DNA of 50,094 nucleotides from an uncultured Roseburia sp. (GTDB lineage: Bacteria; Bacillota; Clostridia; Lachnospirales; Lachnospiraceae), in contig CAJUNX010000030.1 of NCBI GenBank assembly GCA_910587865.1, positions 1 to 50,094 of the forward strand. The letters are read 5' to 3'. The translations under genes were made by a program, and so were the position numbers. The notes beneath the pieces are model-generated. The model was not told where the DNA came from. It searched no databases and worked only from the letters and a program-made list of their open reading frames with translations. The first letter of the stretch is position 1; every line of letters starts with the position of its first letter. Below, piece after piece: positions 8,866 to 15,817 of the stretch.

Positions 8866-8960
8866 GGCCCGGCGTTTCACCCGGCGGTCTTACTCACCGG
8901 ACGATGCCGGCGGGCCTGCGCCCGGGCGATTCTTCCGCCCTTGGCGATTCTGGCGGGCCT
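8866..8960. repeat. 95-bp direct repeat, copy 1
   Basis: This begins GGCCCGGCGTTT and ends near TTCTGGCGGGCCT. A second copy at 8981-9075 has the same length with only scattered differences. It is very GC-rich, with internal short inverted repeats (CCGG-ACGATG-CCGG; GGGCG-ATTCTTC-CGCCC). It lies between the end of the chemoreceptor gene and the start of gltX. Confidence 0.85.
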
Positions 8961-8980
8961 GCGCCACATTCATCACTGCC

Positions 8981-9075
8981 GGCCCGGCGTTTTGCCCGGC
9001 GTTTTTACTCACCGGACGATGCCGGCGGCCCTGCGCCCGGGCGATTCTTCCGCCCTTGGCGATTCTGGCGGTCCT
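8981..9075. repeat. 95-bp direct repeat, copy 2
   Basis: The second copy of the element at 8866-8960, offset by 115 bp. It abuts the stop codon of the chemoreceptor gene (9076). The internal hairpins are conserved in both copies. They could act in transcript termination or 3'-end stability, although no T-run follows. Confidence 0.85.
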
Positions 9076-10812
9076 TTACAGCCGTCGGAAAATCTCCGTC
9101 TCACGCCGCAGGCTCGCTGCAATCGCCTGGTTGCTGTCCATATGACGCGTAATATTCTCCATATCGCCCACCAGCGTCTGTGTGCTGCTGACCGCATTGG
9201 TCACACTGCCGGCGCTCTCCTCGATCGCATTCGCAATCGCATTGATCGCACCCGCGATCTCCTCCGTGGTTATCCGCAGAGTATCCGTCTTTTCCGAGAA
9301 CTCGTTCATCGCCACTTCGATATAATCCGCGCGCTTTTTATACTCACCGCCGGACTCCACGAAGGATTCGAAATCCGGCACGATCACATCCTCCATATAC
9401 GAGACCAGCCCGTTCGCATGCTCCGCAAGGTTGTGCACGGCATCCGTCACGATTCCGTTGATCTTTCGGATATGGTTCGCCGTCTCTCTGCTCTCGATCG
9501 CCAGCTGGCTGATCTCGGTCGCCACCACCATAAAACCGCGCCCGGAATCTCCCGCACGTGCCGCCTCAATCGACGCGTTGAGCGCGAGCAGATTTGTCTG
9601 ATTCGCAAGACTGGTAATGTCATCCGAGAGGCTGTTCACCTGATCCACACTTCCGCTGTCTTCGATCGCCTGATTTAAGACCGCAAGAATCTCCTTCACA
9701 CGGATTCCGGTCGATTCCATATTCGCCCGCGCCATAGATTCCATGGCGTCCGCATGCTGCTTCATCTCCCTGGTGTAACCGTTGATCTCCGCCGTCCGCC
9801 CGGCCATCCGTCCCACTTCCTCGCGGACAGACTGCGCGCTGCCGTTGATCATGGCGGCATTGACTGACATCTCCTGCATCGCGGCATTTAATTCCTCCGC
9901 CATGGACGAAAGCGCGGAAACGCTGTCATTTGACGTCATCACGCTGTCCCTGACCTCGTTGACCACTTCCTCCATCTTCTGGGAATTGCTCGTAATCATC
10001 TTAAAAATGTCCTGAAGCTTGCCCATAAAGACATTGATCCCGCTGCCGACCGCCGCAACCTCCCGGTTCGGCAGGATCGTAACCCGCCTCGTCAGATCAC
10101 CCTCGCGCCGGTCGATGTCGGATATGATGCCGGTGATCTCCCGCTCCGTCTTTGACAGCGGACCGATCACCATTTTCAGCACACTGATCACAGCCGCCGC
10201 AAGCGCGATCAGACTCACTGCAATCGTGATTACGCTTGCGGAAACCGCACTGCCGTATACCTTTGCCAGCTCGGAACGCTCTCTTATGACAGAGGCGTTC
10301 ACGCCGTCCGTCAGCCCGTCAATCCCTTCGCGCATCTTTGCAGAATGTTCCTCGAGCACGGTGTTCGCCAGCTCGTATGCCGCTTCATTATTGCCCTCCG
10401 CACTGTACGCCATCAGATTGGCAATCTCGTATTTGATCCCCTCATATCCAGAGACAAGCATCTCGTAATATGCCTGATCCTCGTCCGTGTCCGCATAAAC
10501 ACGAAAATCCGCCAGATATCCGTCGAGCGTCTCCTCCTTCGCACGAATCTGCTCCACCAGCTCTGTCATCGTATCGAGATCCGTCGCCACAATATGCGAC
10601 AGTCCGAGTCTGTGGACTGCCTGTGTCTCACGCTTGATCTCTCCGAGCATATAGATGCAGGCCAGATCCCCGTCCGTAATCCTCGTCGCATTTGCATTGA
10701 CCCTGCGCACATTTGACACTGCGATCAGATTGGAAATGATTGATACAATCCCCAGGATAAACACCGGCAGCAGAATAATCATTTTTGTGCTGAAGCGCCC
10801 CTGTCTCTCCAT
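9076..10812 (-). CDS. Methyl-accepting chemotaxis protein
   Basis: A 578-residue transmembrane chemoreceptor. It has a first membrane segment at about residues 11-33, an extracellular four-helix-bundle-like sensor to about residue 185, a second membrane segment at about 187-212, and a HAMP-like linker. The cytoplasmic signalling domain has its hairpin tip near residue 404 (LANQTNLLALNASIEAARAG, then GRGFMVVATE). It should signal through CheA/CheW to the flagellar motor; none of those genes is in the window. It is cotranscribed with the solute-binding lipoprotein upstream (33-bp gap), which suggests the receptor reads the ligand-loaded binding protein. The stop codon abuts repeat copy 2. Confidence 0.92.
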   Translation of the reverse strand: MERQGRFSTKMIILLPVFILGIVSIISNLIAVSNVRRVNANATRITDGDLACIYMLGEIKRETQAVHRLGLSHIVATDLDTMTELVEQIRAKEETLDGYLADFRVYADTDEDQAYYEMLVSGYEGIKYEIANLMAYSAEGNNEAAYELANTVLEEHSAKMREGIDGLTDGVNASVIRERSELAKVYGSAVSASVITIAVSLIALAAAVISVLKMVIGPLSKTEREITGIISDIDRREGDLTRRVTILPNREVAAVGSGINVFMGKLQDIFKMITSNSQKMEEVVNEVRDSVMTSNDSVSALSSMAEELNAAMQEMSVNAAMINGSAQSVREEVGRMAGRTAEINGYTREMKQHADAMESMARANMESTGIRVKEILAVLNQAIEDSGSVDQVNSLSDDITSLANQTNLLALNASIEAARAGDSGRGFMVVATEISQLAIESRETANHIRKINGIVTDAVHNLAEHANGLVSYMEDVIVPDFESFVESGGEYKKRADYIEVAMNEFSEKTDTLRITTEEIAGAINAIANAIEESAGSVTNAVSSTQTLVGDMENITRHMDSNQAIAASLRRETEIFRRL

Positions 10813-10845
10813 AATCCGCGTTCCTCTCCCTTTCGTCTTCCGCCA

Positions 10846-12129
10846 TCAGTCAGCCGCTGAACCGGTGATACCCTCCACCAGCAGATCCATCAGCTCCTGA
10901 AGATCTCTTCCTTCCGGATTCCCCGCCGCCATTGTCAGACCGAATTCCTTCGTCGCATCCCAGTATTTCGGCCCCACGCGTTGCAGATCCCCGTATTGTC
11001 CCTGCACGATCATCGCCTGAAGCGCCGGATCGGCAGTCACTTCCTCCGAAGCCGCGGCATTCTGATTGGACGGTCCCTGTCTGCGCTCCAGAAAGCGCAG
11101 TCTCTGATTCTCCTCATTCGTGATCCATTCCGCAAACCGGTGCGCCCACTCCGTCTGCTCCGAATACGCGTTCACCCCAATCATCTTGTAACCGTTAAAG
11201 GACGACATCTGAACCTGCTTTCCTGCCACAGTAAATGTCGGAAGCTTCACCGCGCCGTAGGAATCTCCCCACGCCTCCTTCACCTCGACGCTGTTCCACA
11301 CGCCGCTGACTCCGGCGATCACGCTGCCGTCCTGCACGCCCTCCAGAAATTCGGTATCCGTCCGGTTTGAGAAGCCCGGATGCGCCGAAATCGCAAGCAT
11401 CGCCTCCGCGATATCCACCCCACGGATCGATCCCGTCGTACTGTTCCAGTCGCAGTAGTTCGTCACATTATCGTCATTGATACCGCACACAAGCCCCGTA
11501 TTTCCGAAAAACGCATACAGATACCAGCCGGAATCCCACTCCATGGAGAGACTCTTCTCCGCCGCATCCGCAACCGCAAGCATGCCGTCTAACGTTGCAA
11601 CATCCGCTTCCGTAAAATATGCCTTATTATAATACATAAAATATCCGTTGTCCGCCGTCATGGGATAGGCGTACAATGTCCCGTGGTAAGATGCCGCCTC
11701 CACCGTCTCCGGCAGATTCGCCGCACTTACGCTGTCCGCATTCCTGACCGGATCAATCGCTCCCGCTGCCACAAGCTGGATCAGCTGGTCATCCGCAAAC
11801 GCAAAGACATCCGCCCCGCCGTGCACATCCGCGAGCAGAAGGCTCTTTGCCTCCGCCTCCGATGCCTGCACCAGCTGAATGTCAAACTCCGCCTGTCCGG
11901 CATATTCGGCCGTAAAACTCTCAATCATCTCTCCAAGCAGCTCATAGTTTACTTCTTCCGCCCACACGACCAGCTCCACAACGCCGTCCGCCTGTGTCTG
12001 TCCGCCTGCATCCGCGCTCTGTGTCCCGTCTGCCGGGGACTCTGTCTCGCTCCCGGCATCCCTGCCGCAGCCGACCGGCACAAAAACACATGCGGCACAG
12101 AGCATTCCCGCAAGAAGTCTTCTCCTCAT
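10846..12129 (-). CDS. Extracellular solute-binding lipoprotein, family 1 (sugar type)
   Basis: A 427-residue periplasmic-binding-type protein. It has a lipoprotein signal (MRRRLLAGMLCAACVFVPVGC, cleaved before Cys21), a low-complexity linker, then a type 2 binding fold (VELVVWAEEVNYELLGEMI, ADVFAFADDQL, YAYPMTADNGYFMYYNKAYF, GPSNQNAAAS) like MalE-family sugar-binding proteins. No permease or ATPase gene is adjacent; the next gene is a chemoreceptor. It may therefore serve chemotaxis, or work with a transporter encoded elsewhere. The start is ATG 12129, about 230 nt downstream of the predicted transcription start. Confidence 0.88.
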   Translation of the reverse strand: MRRRLLAGMLCAACVFVPVGCGRDAGSETESPADGTQSADAGGQTQADGVVELVVWAEEVNYELLGEMIESFTAEYAGQAEFDIQLVQASEAEAKSLLLADVHGGADVFAFADDQLIQLVAAGAIDPVRNADSVSAANLPETVEAASYHGTLYAYPMTADNGYFMYYNKAYFTEADVATLDGMLAVADAAEKSLSMEWDSGWYLYAFFGNTGLVCGINDDNVTNYCDWNSTTGSIRGVDIAEAMLAISAHPGFSNRTDTEFLEGVQDGSVIAGVSGVWNSVEVKEAWGDSYGAVKLPTFTVAGKQVQMSSFNGYKMIGVNAYSEQTEWAHRFAEWITNEENQRLRFLERRQGPSNQNAAASEEVTADPALQAMIVQGQYGDLQRVGPKYWDATKEFGLTMAAGNPEGRDLQELMDLLVEGITGSAAD

Positions 12130-12358
12130 GTCTCTTCCCCTCCCGGAATTTTCACTTTTCTTAATAACATGATGCCAGGGTCAGAAGGTCATGTGTTTCA
12201 CGCCTGTGTGAAAAAGCATGACTTTGTGACCCGCCAAACATGAGAAAGCAGCTGTTTTCCACAGGAAAATGAGCGGATTTCGAATGTTTTTCGGATTTCG
12301 GGAGTGTGAAACACGCAGAAATCCGAAGGCATCACGGGGTCAGAATACATCTGCATCC
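12130..12358 (-). promoter_or_regulatory. Long structured 5' leader of the binding protein-chemoreceptor operon
   Basis: About 229 nt of untranslated leader on the minus strand. Hairpin 1: TTCGGATTTC/GAAATCCGAA (10 bp; 12290-12299 with 12318-12327). Hairpin 2: GTCATG and TTTCAC paired with GTGAAA and CATGAC (12188-12222). An outer pairing TGATGCC/GGCATCA (12170-12176 with 12328-12334) encloses both. GTGAAACAC at 12193-12201 can pair either locally in hairpin 2 or over 9 bp with GTGTTTCAC at 12306-12314 in hairpin 1's loop. The sequence GGGTCAGAA (plus strand) occurs at both ends. It matches no riboswitch class I know. Confidence 0.45.
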
Positions 12359-12364
12359 AGTATC

Positions 12365-12393
12365 ATTATATCGGTTCTGACAGGAAATTACAA
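12365..12393 (-). promoter_or_regulatory. Sigma-A promoter of the binding protein-chemoreceptor operon
   Basis: On the minus strand TTGTAA (12388-12393), 17-bp spacer, perfect TATAAT (12365-12370). Confidence 0.6.
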
Positions 12394-12411
12394 TGACAAA
12401 CATCAAATCAA

Positions 12412-12603
12412 TCATTCGTCCCGCGGGCTGCCGCACCCGCAGGATGTTTTCCCCACGCTTTTGCCACAGCCCGCACAGCCGCCGCAGCCGCTGCAGCTGC
12501 CGCAGCCCGCCATTCCCGCTTTTTTCTTCTTCCTCAGATGTCTTATCACTGCCGCGAACCACAGAAGAAGAAGGCCGCACAGCAGATAATCCCATATTCC
12601 CAT
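12412..12603 (-). CDS. FeoB-associated Cys-rich membrane protein
   Basis: A 63-residue protein with one N-terminal membrane segment (WDYLLCGLLLLWFAAVI), a basic stretch RHLRKKKK, and a Cys/Gly-rich tail (CGSCSGCGGCAGCGKS, CGCGSP). This is the usual layout of the small Cys-rich protein encoded after feoB in Clostridia. It probably binds iron or contributes to FeoB function at the membrane; its exact role is unknown. The start ATG directly follows the feoB stop codon, so the two are translated together. Confidence 0.9.
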   Translation of the reverse strand: MGIWDYLLCGLLLLWFAAVIRHLRKKKKAGMAGCGSCSGCGGCAGCGKSVGKTSCGCGSPRDE

Positions 12604-14610
12604 TCAGACAAACAGTCCTCCCGCCTGATAGACCAGAAATGCCGCAAGCCACGCCACCGCACACTGTAAGACCACCACGCCGAATGCCTTTAACCCGCTG
12701 CCAAGCTCCCGCTTCACCGCTGCGATCGCAGCCACACACGGCGTATAGAGCAGGGTAAAGACCAGAAAGCTCGCCGCCGAGCGCACGGAAAACATGTCCC
12801 CAAGCACCGTCCCGAGCTGCGCCGTCGCCGTGCCCGTTAAAACGCTTAAAGTGCTCACCACCGCCTCCTTCGCCGTAAAGCCCGTGATCAGCGCCGCGGG
12901 CACACGCCAGTCCGAAAAGCCGAGCGGCTCAAACAGCGGCGCAATCCACTGTCCGATTAAGGCAAGCAGACTTTTCTCACTCTCAGCCACCACATTGAAC
13001 CGGACATCGAACGTCTGCAGAAACCAGATGATGATCGTCGCGACAAAAATCACGGTAAATGCCCGCTCGATAAAATCCTTCGCCTTCTCCCAGATCAGCT
13101 GCCCGACACTCTTTGCGGACGGGAAACGGTAATTCGGAAGCTCCATCACAAACGGAATCGGATTTCCCCGAAAAGCCGTACGGTTTAAAATCAGTGCCGT
13201 GACAAGTCCCACAAGAATCCCCGACACGTACAGAACGATCATCACAAGCGCCGATTTTCCCGGGAAAAAGGCCGCGGCAAACACCGCATAGATCGGGATT
13301 TTGGCTGAGCAGCTCATGTAGGGCGTCAGCAGGATCGTCATCTTCCTGTCGCGCTCGCCGGAGAGCGTGCGCGTGGCCATGACCGCCGGCACCGTACAGC
13401 CGAAACCGACCAGCATCGGGACAAAGCTTCTGCCCGAAAGACCGATTCTGCGCAGCGGCTTATCCATGACAAACGCGACGCGCGCCATATACCCGGAATC
13501 TTCTAAAATGGATAAAAAGAAAAACAAGACTACAATAATAGGTAAAAAGCTTAAGACACTTCCCACACCGGCAAACACGCCGTCGATGATTAAGCTGTGC
13601 ACCACCGGATTGATCCCGTAAGCCGTAAGTCCCCGGTCGCAGACCGCCGTGAACGCGTCGATCCCACGTGCGAGAAGATCGCTTAATCCTGTCCCGATCA
13701 CGCCGAACGTCAGCCAGAAAACCGTGATCATGATAAGCAGAAACATCGGAACCGCCAGATACCGGTGCGTCAGAATATTGTCGATCTTCACACTGCGGAT
13801 ATGCTCTCTGCTCTCCTGGCATTTTTTCACCGTCTTTGCGCAGACCTTCTCGATAAAGGTATAGCGCATATCCGCAAGCGCCGCATTCCGGTCCAGGCCG
13901 CAGTCCTTCTCCATCTCCTCGATGCTGTGCTCCATCATCTCAAGCTCGTTCTGGGAAAGCGCGAGCTGGCCGATGATATCCGTGTCGTTCTCGACGATCT
14001 TCGTCGCCGCAAACCGCGGGGACATCCCGATCCCAGCCGCATGATCCTCCACCTGATGGGAAACCGCGTGAATACAGCGGTGCACCGGCCCCTGCTCGCA
14101 GAAGTCCATCACCTTTGGCAGAATCTTTTTGGACGCCGTGACCGTGATCGCCCGGATCAGATCCTCGATTCCCTCGTCTTTTGCCGCGCTGATCGGGATC
14201 ACCGGTATTCCGAGCTCTTCCGACATCTGCTTATAGTCGATCGATCCCCCGTTGCCGCGCACCTCGTCCATCATATTTAAAGCGAGCACCATCGGAATAT
14301 GCATCTCCAGAAGCTGAAGCGTCAGATAGAGATTGCGCTCGATATTCGTCGCATCCACGATATTGATGATGCCGTCCGGCTTTTCATTTAAAATAAAGTC
14401 CCTTGTCACGATCTCCTCGTTCGTGTAAGGGCGGATCGAATAGATTCCCGGCAGATCGACCACCGAACAGTTTTTCGTGGACCGGATCTGACCGATCTTC
14501 TGGTCGACCGTCACGCCCGGAAAATTTCCGACGTGCTGGTTCGCCCCGGTCAGCTGATTAAACAGTGTCGTTTTTCCGCAGTTCTGATTGCCTGCCAATG
14601 CGAAAATCAT
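12604..14610 (-). CDS. feoB: Ferrous iron transport protein B
   Basis: A 668-residue Fe(II) transporter of the cytoplasmic membrane. The N-terminal G domain has GNQNCGKTTLFNQLTG (G1), GVTVDQK (G2), DLPGIYS (G3), NMMDE (G4) and a G5 ISAAK. A helical GDI-like linker follows, then the Gate and core membrane domains with several segments, including SCSAKIPIYAVFAAAFF with the conserved Cys, and FTAKEAVVSTL. The start overlaps the feoA stop by 4 bp (ATGA). The order feoA-feoB-Cys-rich protein forms a complete feo operon behind the promoter at 14892-14920. Confidence 0.97.
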   Translation of the reverse strand: MIFALAGNQNCGKTTLFNQLTGANQHVGNFPGVTVDQKIGQIRSTKNCSVVDLPGIYSIRPYTNEEIVTRDFILNEKPDGIINIVDATNIERNLYLTLQLLEMHIPMVLALNMMDEVRGNGGSIDYKQMSEELGIPVIPISAAKDEGIEDLIRAITVTASKKILPKVMDFCEQGPVHRCIHAVSHQVEDHAAGIGMSPRFAATKIVENDTDIIGQLALSQNELEMMEHSIEEMEKDCGLDRNAALADMRYTFIEKVCAKTVKKCQESREHIRSVKIDNILTHRYLAVPMFLLIMITVFWLTFGVIGTGLSDLLARGIDAFTAVCDRGLTAYGINPVVHSLIIDGVFAGVGSVLSFLPIIVVLFFFLSILEDSGYMARVAFVMDKPLRRIGLSGRSFVPMLVGFGCTVPAVMATRTLSGERDRKMTILLTPYMSCSAKIPIYAVFAAAFFPGKSALVMIVLYVSGILVGLVTALILNRTAFRGNPIPFVMELPNYRFPSAKSVGQLIWEKAKDFIERAFTVIFVATIIIWFLQTFDVRFNVVAESEKSLLALIGQWIAPLFEPLGFSDWRVPAALITGFTAKEAVVSTLSVLTGTATAQLGTVLGDMFSVRSAASFLVFTLLYTPCVAAIAAVKRELGSGLKAFGVVVLQCAVAWLAAFLVYQAGGLFV

Positions 14611-14840
14611 GCCTCCACCTCCGGGATCACCGCGATCTGTTTTGCATCGTCCCTGCGGATCGTGAGCTCATACCCGCGGAGCCTTATCTCGATCGGATCT
14701 CCCATGGGAGCCACTTTCCGCACCTCCACCCTGGTCTTCGGGATCAGTCCCATGTCGAGAAAACGGCACCGCAGTGCCCCTTCCCCGCCTACTTCTGTAA
14801 TAATTGCCGCATGCCCTACCGGCAGGTCCTCTAATGTCAT
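14607..14840 (-). CDS. feoA: Ferrous iron transport protein A
   Basis: A 77-residue SH3-like cytoplasmic protein required for FeoB activity. The typical FeoA sequence is visible: GHAAIITEVGGEGALRCRFL, DMGLIPKTRVEV, then VAPMGDPIEIRLRGYELTIR. It is the first gene of the feo operon. Its stop overlaps the feoB start. Confidence 0.95.
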   Translation of the reverse strand: MTLEDLPVGHAAIITEVGGEGALRCRFLDMGLIPKTRVEVRKVAPMGDPIEIRLRGYELTIRRDDAKQIAVIPEVEA

Positions 14841-14891
14841 ATCTATCCCCGGCTTTCTTTGTATGCATTCTTAAAATTTCTGTCCATGAAC

Positions 14892-14920
14892 ATACTAATA
14901 CCTGGCCGTCGGTCTGTCAA
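14892..14920 (-). promoter_or_regulatory. Sigma-A promoter of the feo operon
   Basis: On the minus strand a perfect TTGACA (14915-14920), 17-bp spacer and TAGTAT (14892-14897), about 50 nt upstream of the feoA start. I could not recognise a clear Fur or DtxR box. Confidence 0.75.
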
Positions 14921-14934
14921 TGAAAATATAAGGA

Positions 14935-14953
14935 CTGCGGCGTCATGCCGCAG
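14935..14953 (-). terminator. Terminator-like hairpin after the DUF554 gene
   Basis: CTGCGGC and GCCGCAG (7 bp) with a 5-nt loop, followed on the minus strand by a T-rich but interrupted tract (TCCTTATATTTT). It separates the DUF554 gene from the feo promoter. Confidence 0.6.
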
Positions 14954-14959
14954 CCCCTT

Positions 14960-15640
14960 TTAAAAGATGCACATCCAGAGCCACGTGATCGGAAAGATCA
15001 GGATCATGGCCGGGATCAGATCAATCACCGGCGGATTCTTAAGCTTTGTCATGCGAAGCGCGTTTGCGACCAGAATCATTCCCCCGCAGCCGGAGAAATC
15101 CCCAATCATCTCCTGCGTCACATGCGGCATCAGAAGCGTCGACAAAAAGTAAAGACCGAATAAAATCACACCTAAGGGAATCGTGATCAGCATCTGCTGC
15201 CAGCCGGCCCCGGCCGCCGCAAAAAAGACGGCGGCCAGAAGATCCATCACGGCCTTTGTCACAAGAAGCGTGATATCCCCGGAAAATCCGAGGTCCATGG
15301 CCCCGAGAATCCCGGAGGTGCTAAAGCAGTACAGGGTAAATCCGGTCAGAAACATGCCGGCGTCAAACCCGCTGCCTTTGGATGCAAACCGCTCCGGAAG
15401 TCCTGCTACCCGTCTGTCGAGTCCCAGGAAATAGCCGATCACCCCGCCGGCGAGAATCGCGATGACCACCGCCGAAAAATTCACGGTGCGATTTAACAGC
15501 CGGATCCCTAAGACCAGCGTGATAATCGAAAAATACATCATGGAATTCTCCTGGAGCTTCTCTGGGATATACTTTTTCAACAGACATCCGATCGCTGTCC
15601 CGACAGCCAGCGCCGCCACATTCACCAGTAAAATATACAT
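14960..15640 (-). CDS. DUF554 family membrane protein
   Basis: A 226-residue polytopic membrane protein that matches the DUF554 (YdfK/YqgA-like) family, whose transport substrate or function is not established. About seven hydrophobic segments are visible, starting at MYILLVNVAALAVGTAIGCL. It contains the family-typical stretches GLDRRVAGLPERF, GTLYCFSTSGILGA-like (here GFTLYCFSTSGILGAMDLG), and SGCGGMILVANALR. The start ATG 15640 follows AAAGGTGTGG; upstream codons in the same frame run into a structured leader and are not used. Confidence 0.88.
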   Translation of the reverse strand: MYILLVNVAALAVGTAIGCLLKKYIPEKLQENSMMYFSIITLVLGIRLLNRTVNFSAVVIAILAGGVIGYFLGLDRRVAGLPERFASKGSGFDAGMFLTGFTLYCFSTSGILGAMDLGFSGDITLLVTKAVMDLLAAVFFAAAGAGWQQMLITIPLGVILFGLYFLSTLLMPHVTQEMIGDFSGCGGMILVANALRMTKLKNPPVIDLIPAMILIFPITWLWMCIF

Positions 15641-15661
15641 ATCATCCACACCTTTCATATT

Positions 15662-15714
15662 TGTCTGCCGGGAGCTGTCCGCTCCTGCCGGTGCGGCAGG
15701 CTGTCTCCCTGACA
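15662..15714 (-). promoter_or_regulatory. Structured leader of the DUF554 gene
   Basis: Within the leader a perfect 7-bp hairpin (CCTGCCG-CAC-CGGCAGG, 15684-15700) sits inside a GGGAG/CTCCC pairing (15670-15674 with 15705-15709) and an outer TGTC/GACA pairing (15662-15665 with 15711-15714). A candidate promoter lies just upstream on the minus strand (TAGTCA, 17 bp, TAAGAT). The role is unknown. Confidence 0.35.
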
Positions 15715-15817
15715 GATGATATCTTATCACACACGTTCAGCGCTGACTATCCGTTTTGTCAGCAAAATAGTTCCCTGGCGTCTTCTCCTTCTGTAATCCC
15801 GCTCCTCCCGTTCTCCC

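Noticed and set aside
12130..12358. GEMM-I (c-di-GMP) riboswitch in the chemoreceptor operon leader
   Set aside because: CACAAAG loosely recalls the GEMM ACGCAAAG block, but the GGGCAAACC segment and tetraloop-receptor stem are missing.
12365..12375. ACCGATAT upstream of the binding protein-chemoreceptor operon as a sigma-28 promoter
   Set aside because: The -10 differs at its first base and no TAAA is found 13-16 bp upstream. A sigma-A promoter (TTGTAA, 17 bp, TATAAT) overlaps it and fits better.
14841..14930. Fur or DtxR/IdeR box in front of feoAB
   Set aside because: A promoter is clear, but I could not find a 19-bp palindrome of either type with acceptable matches.
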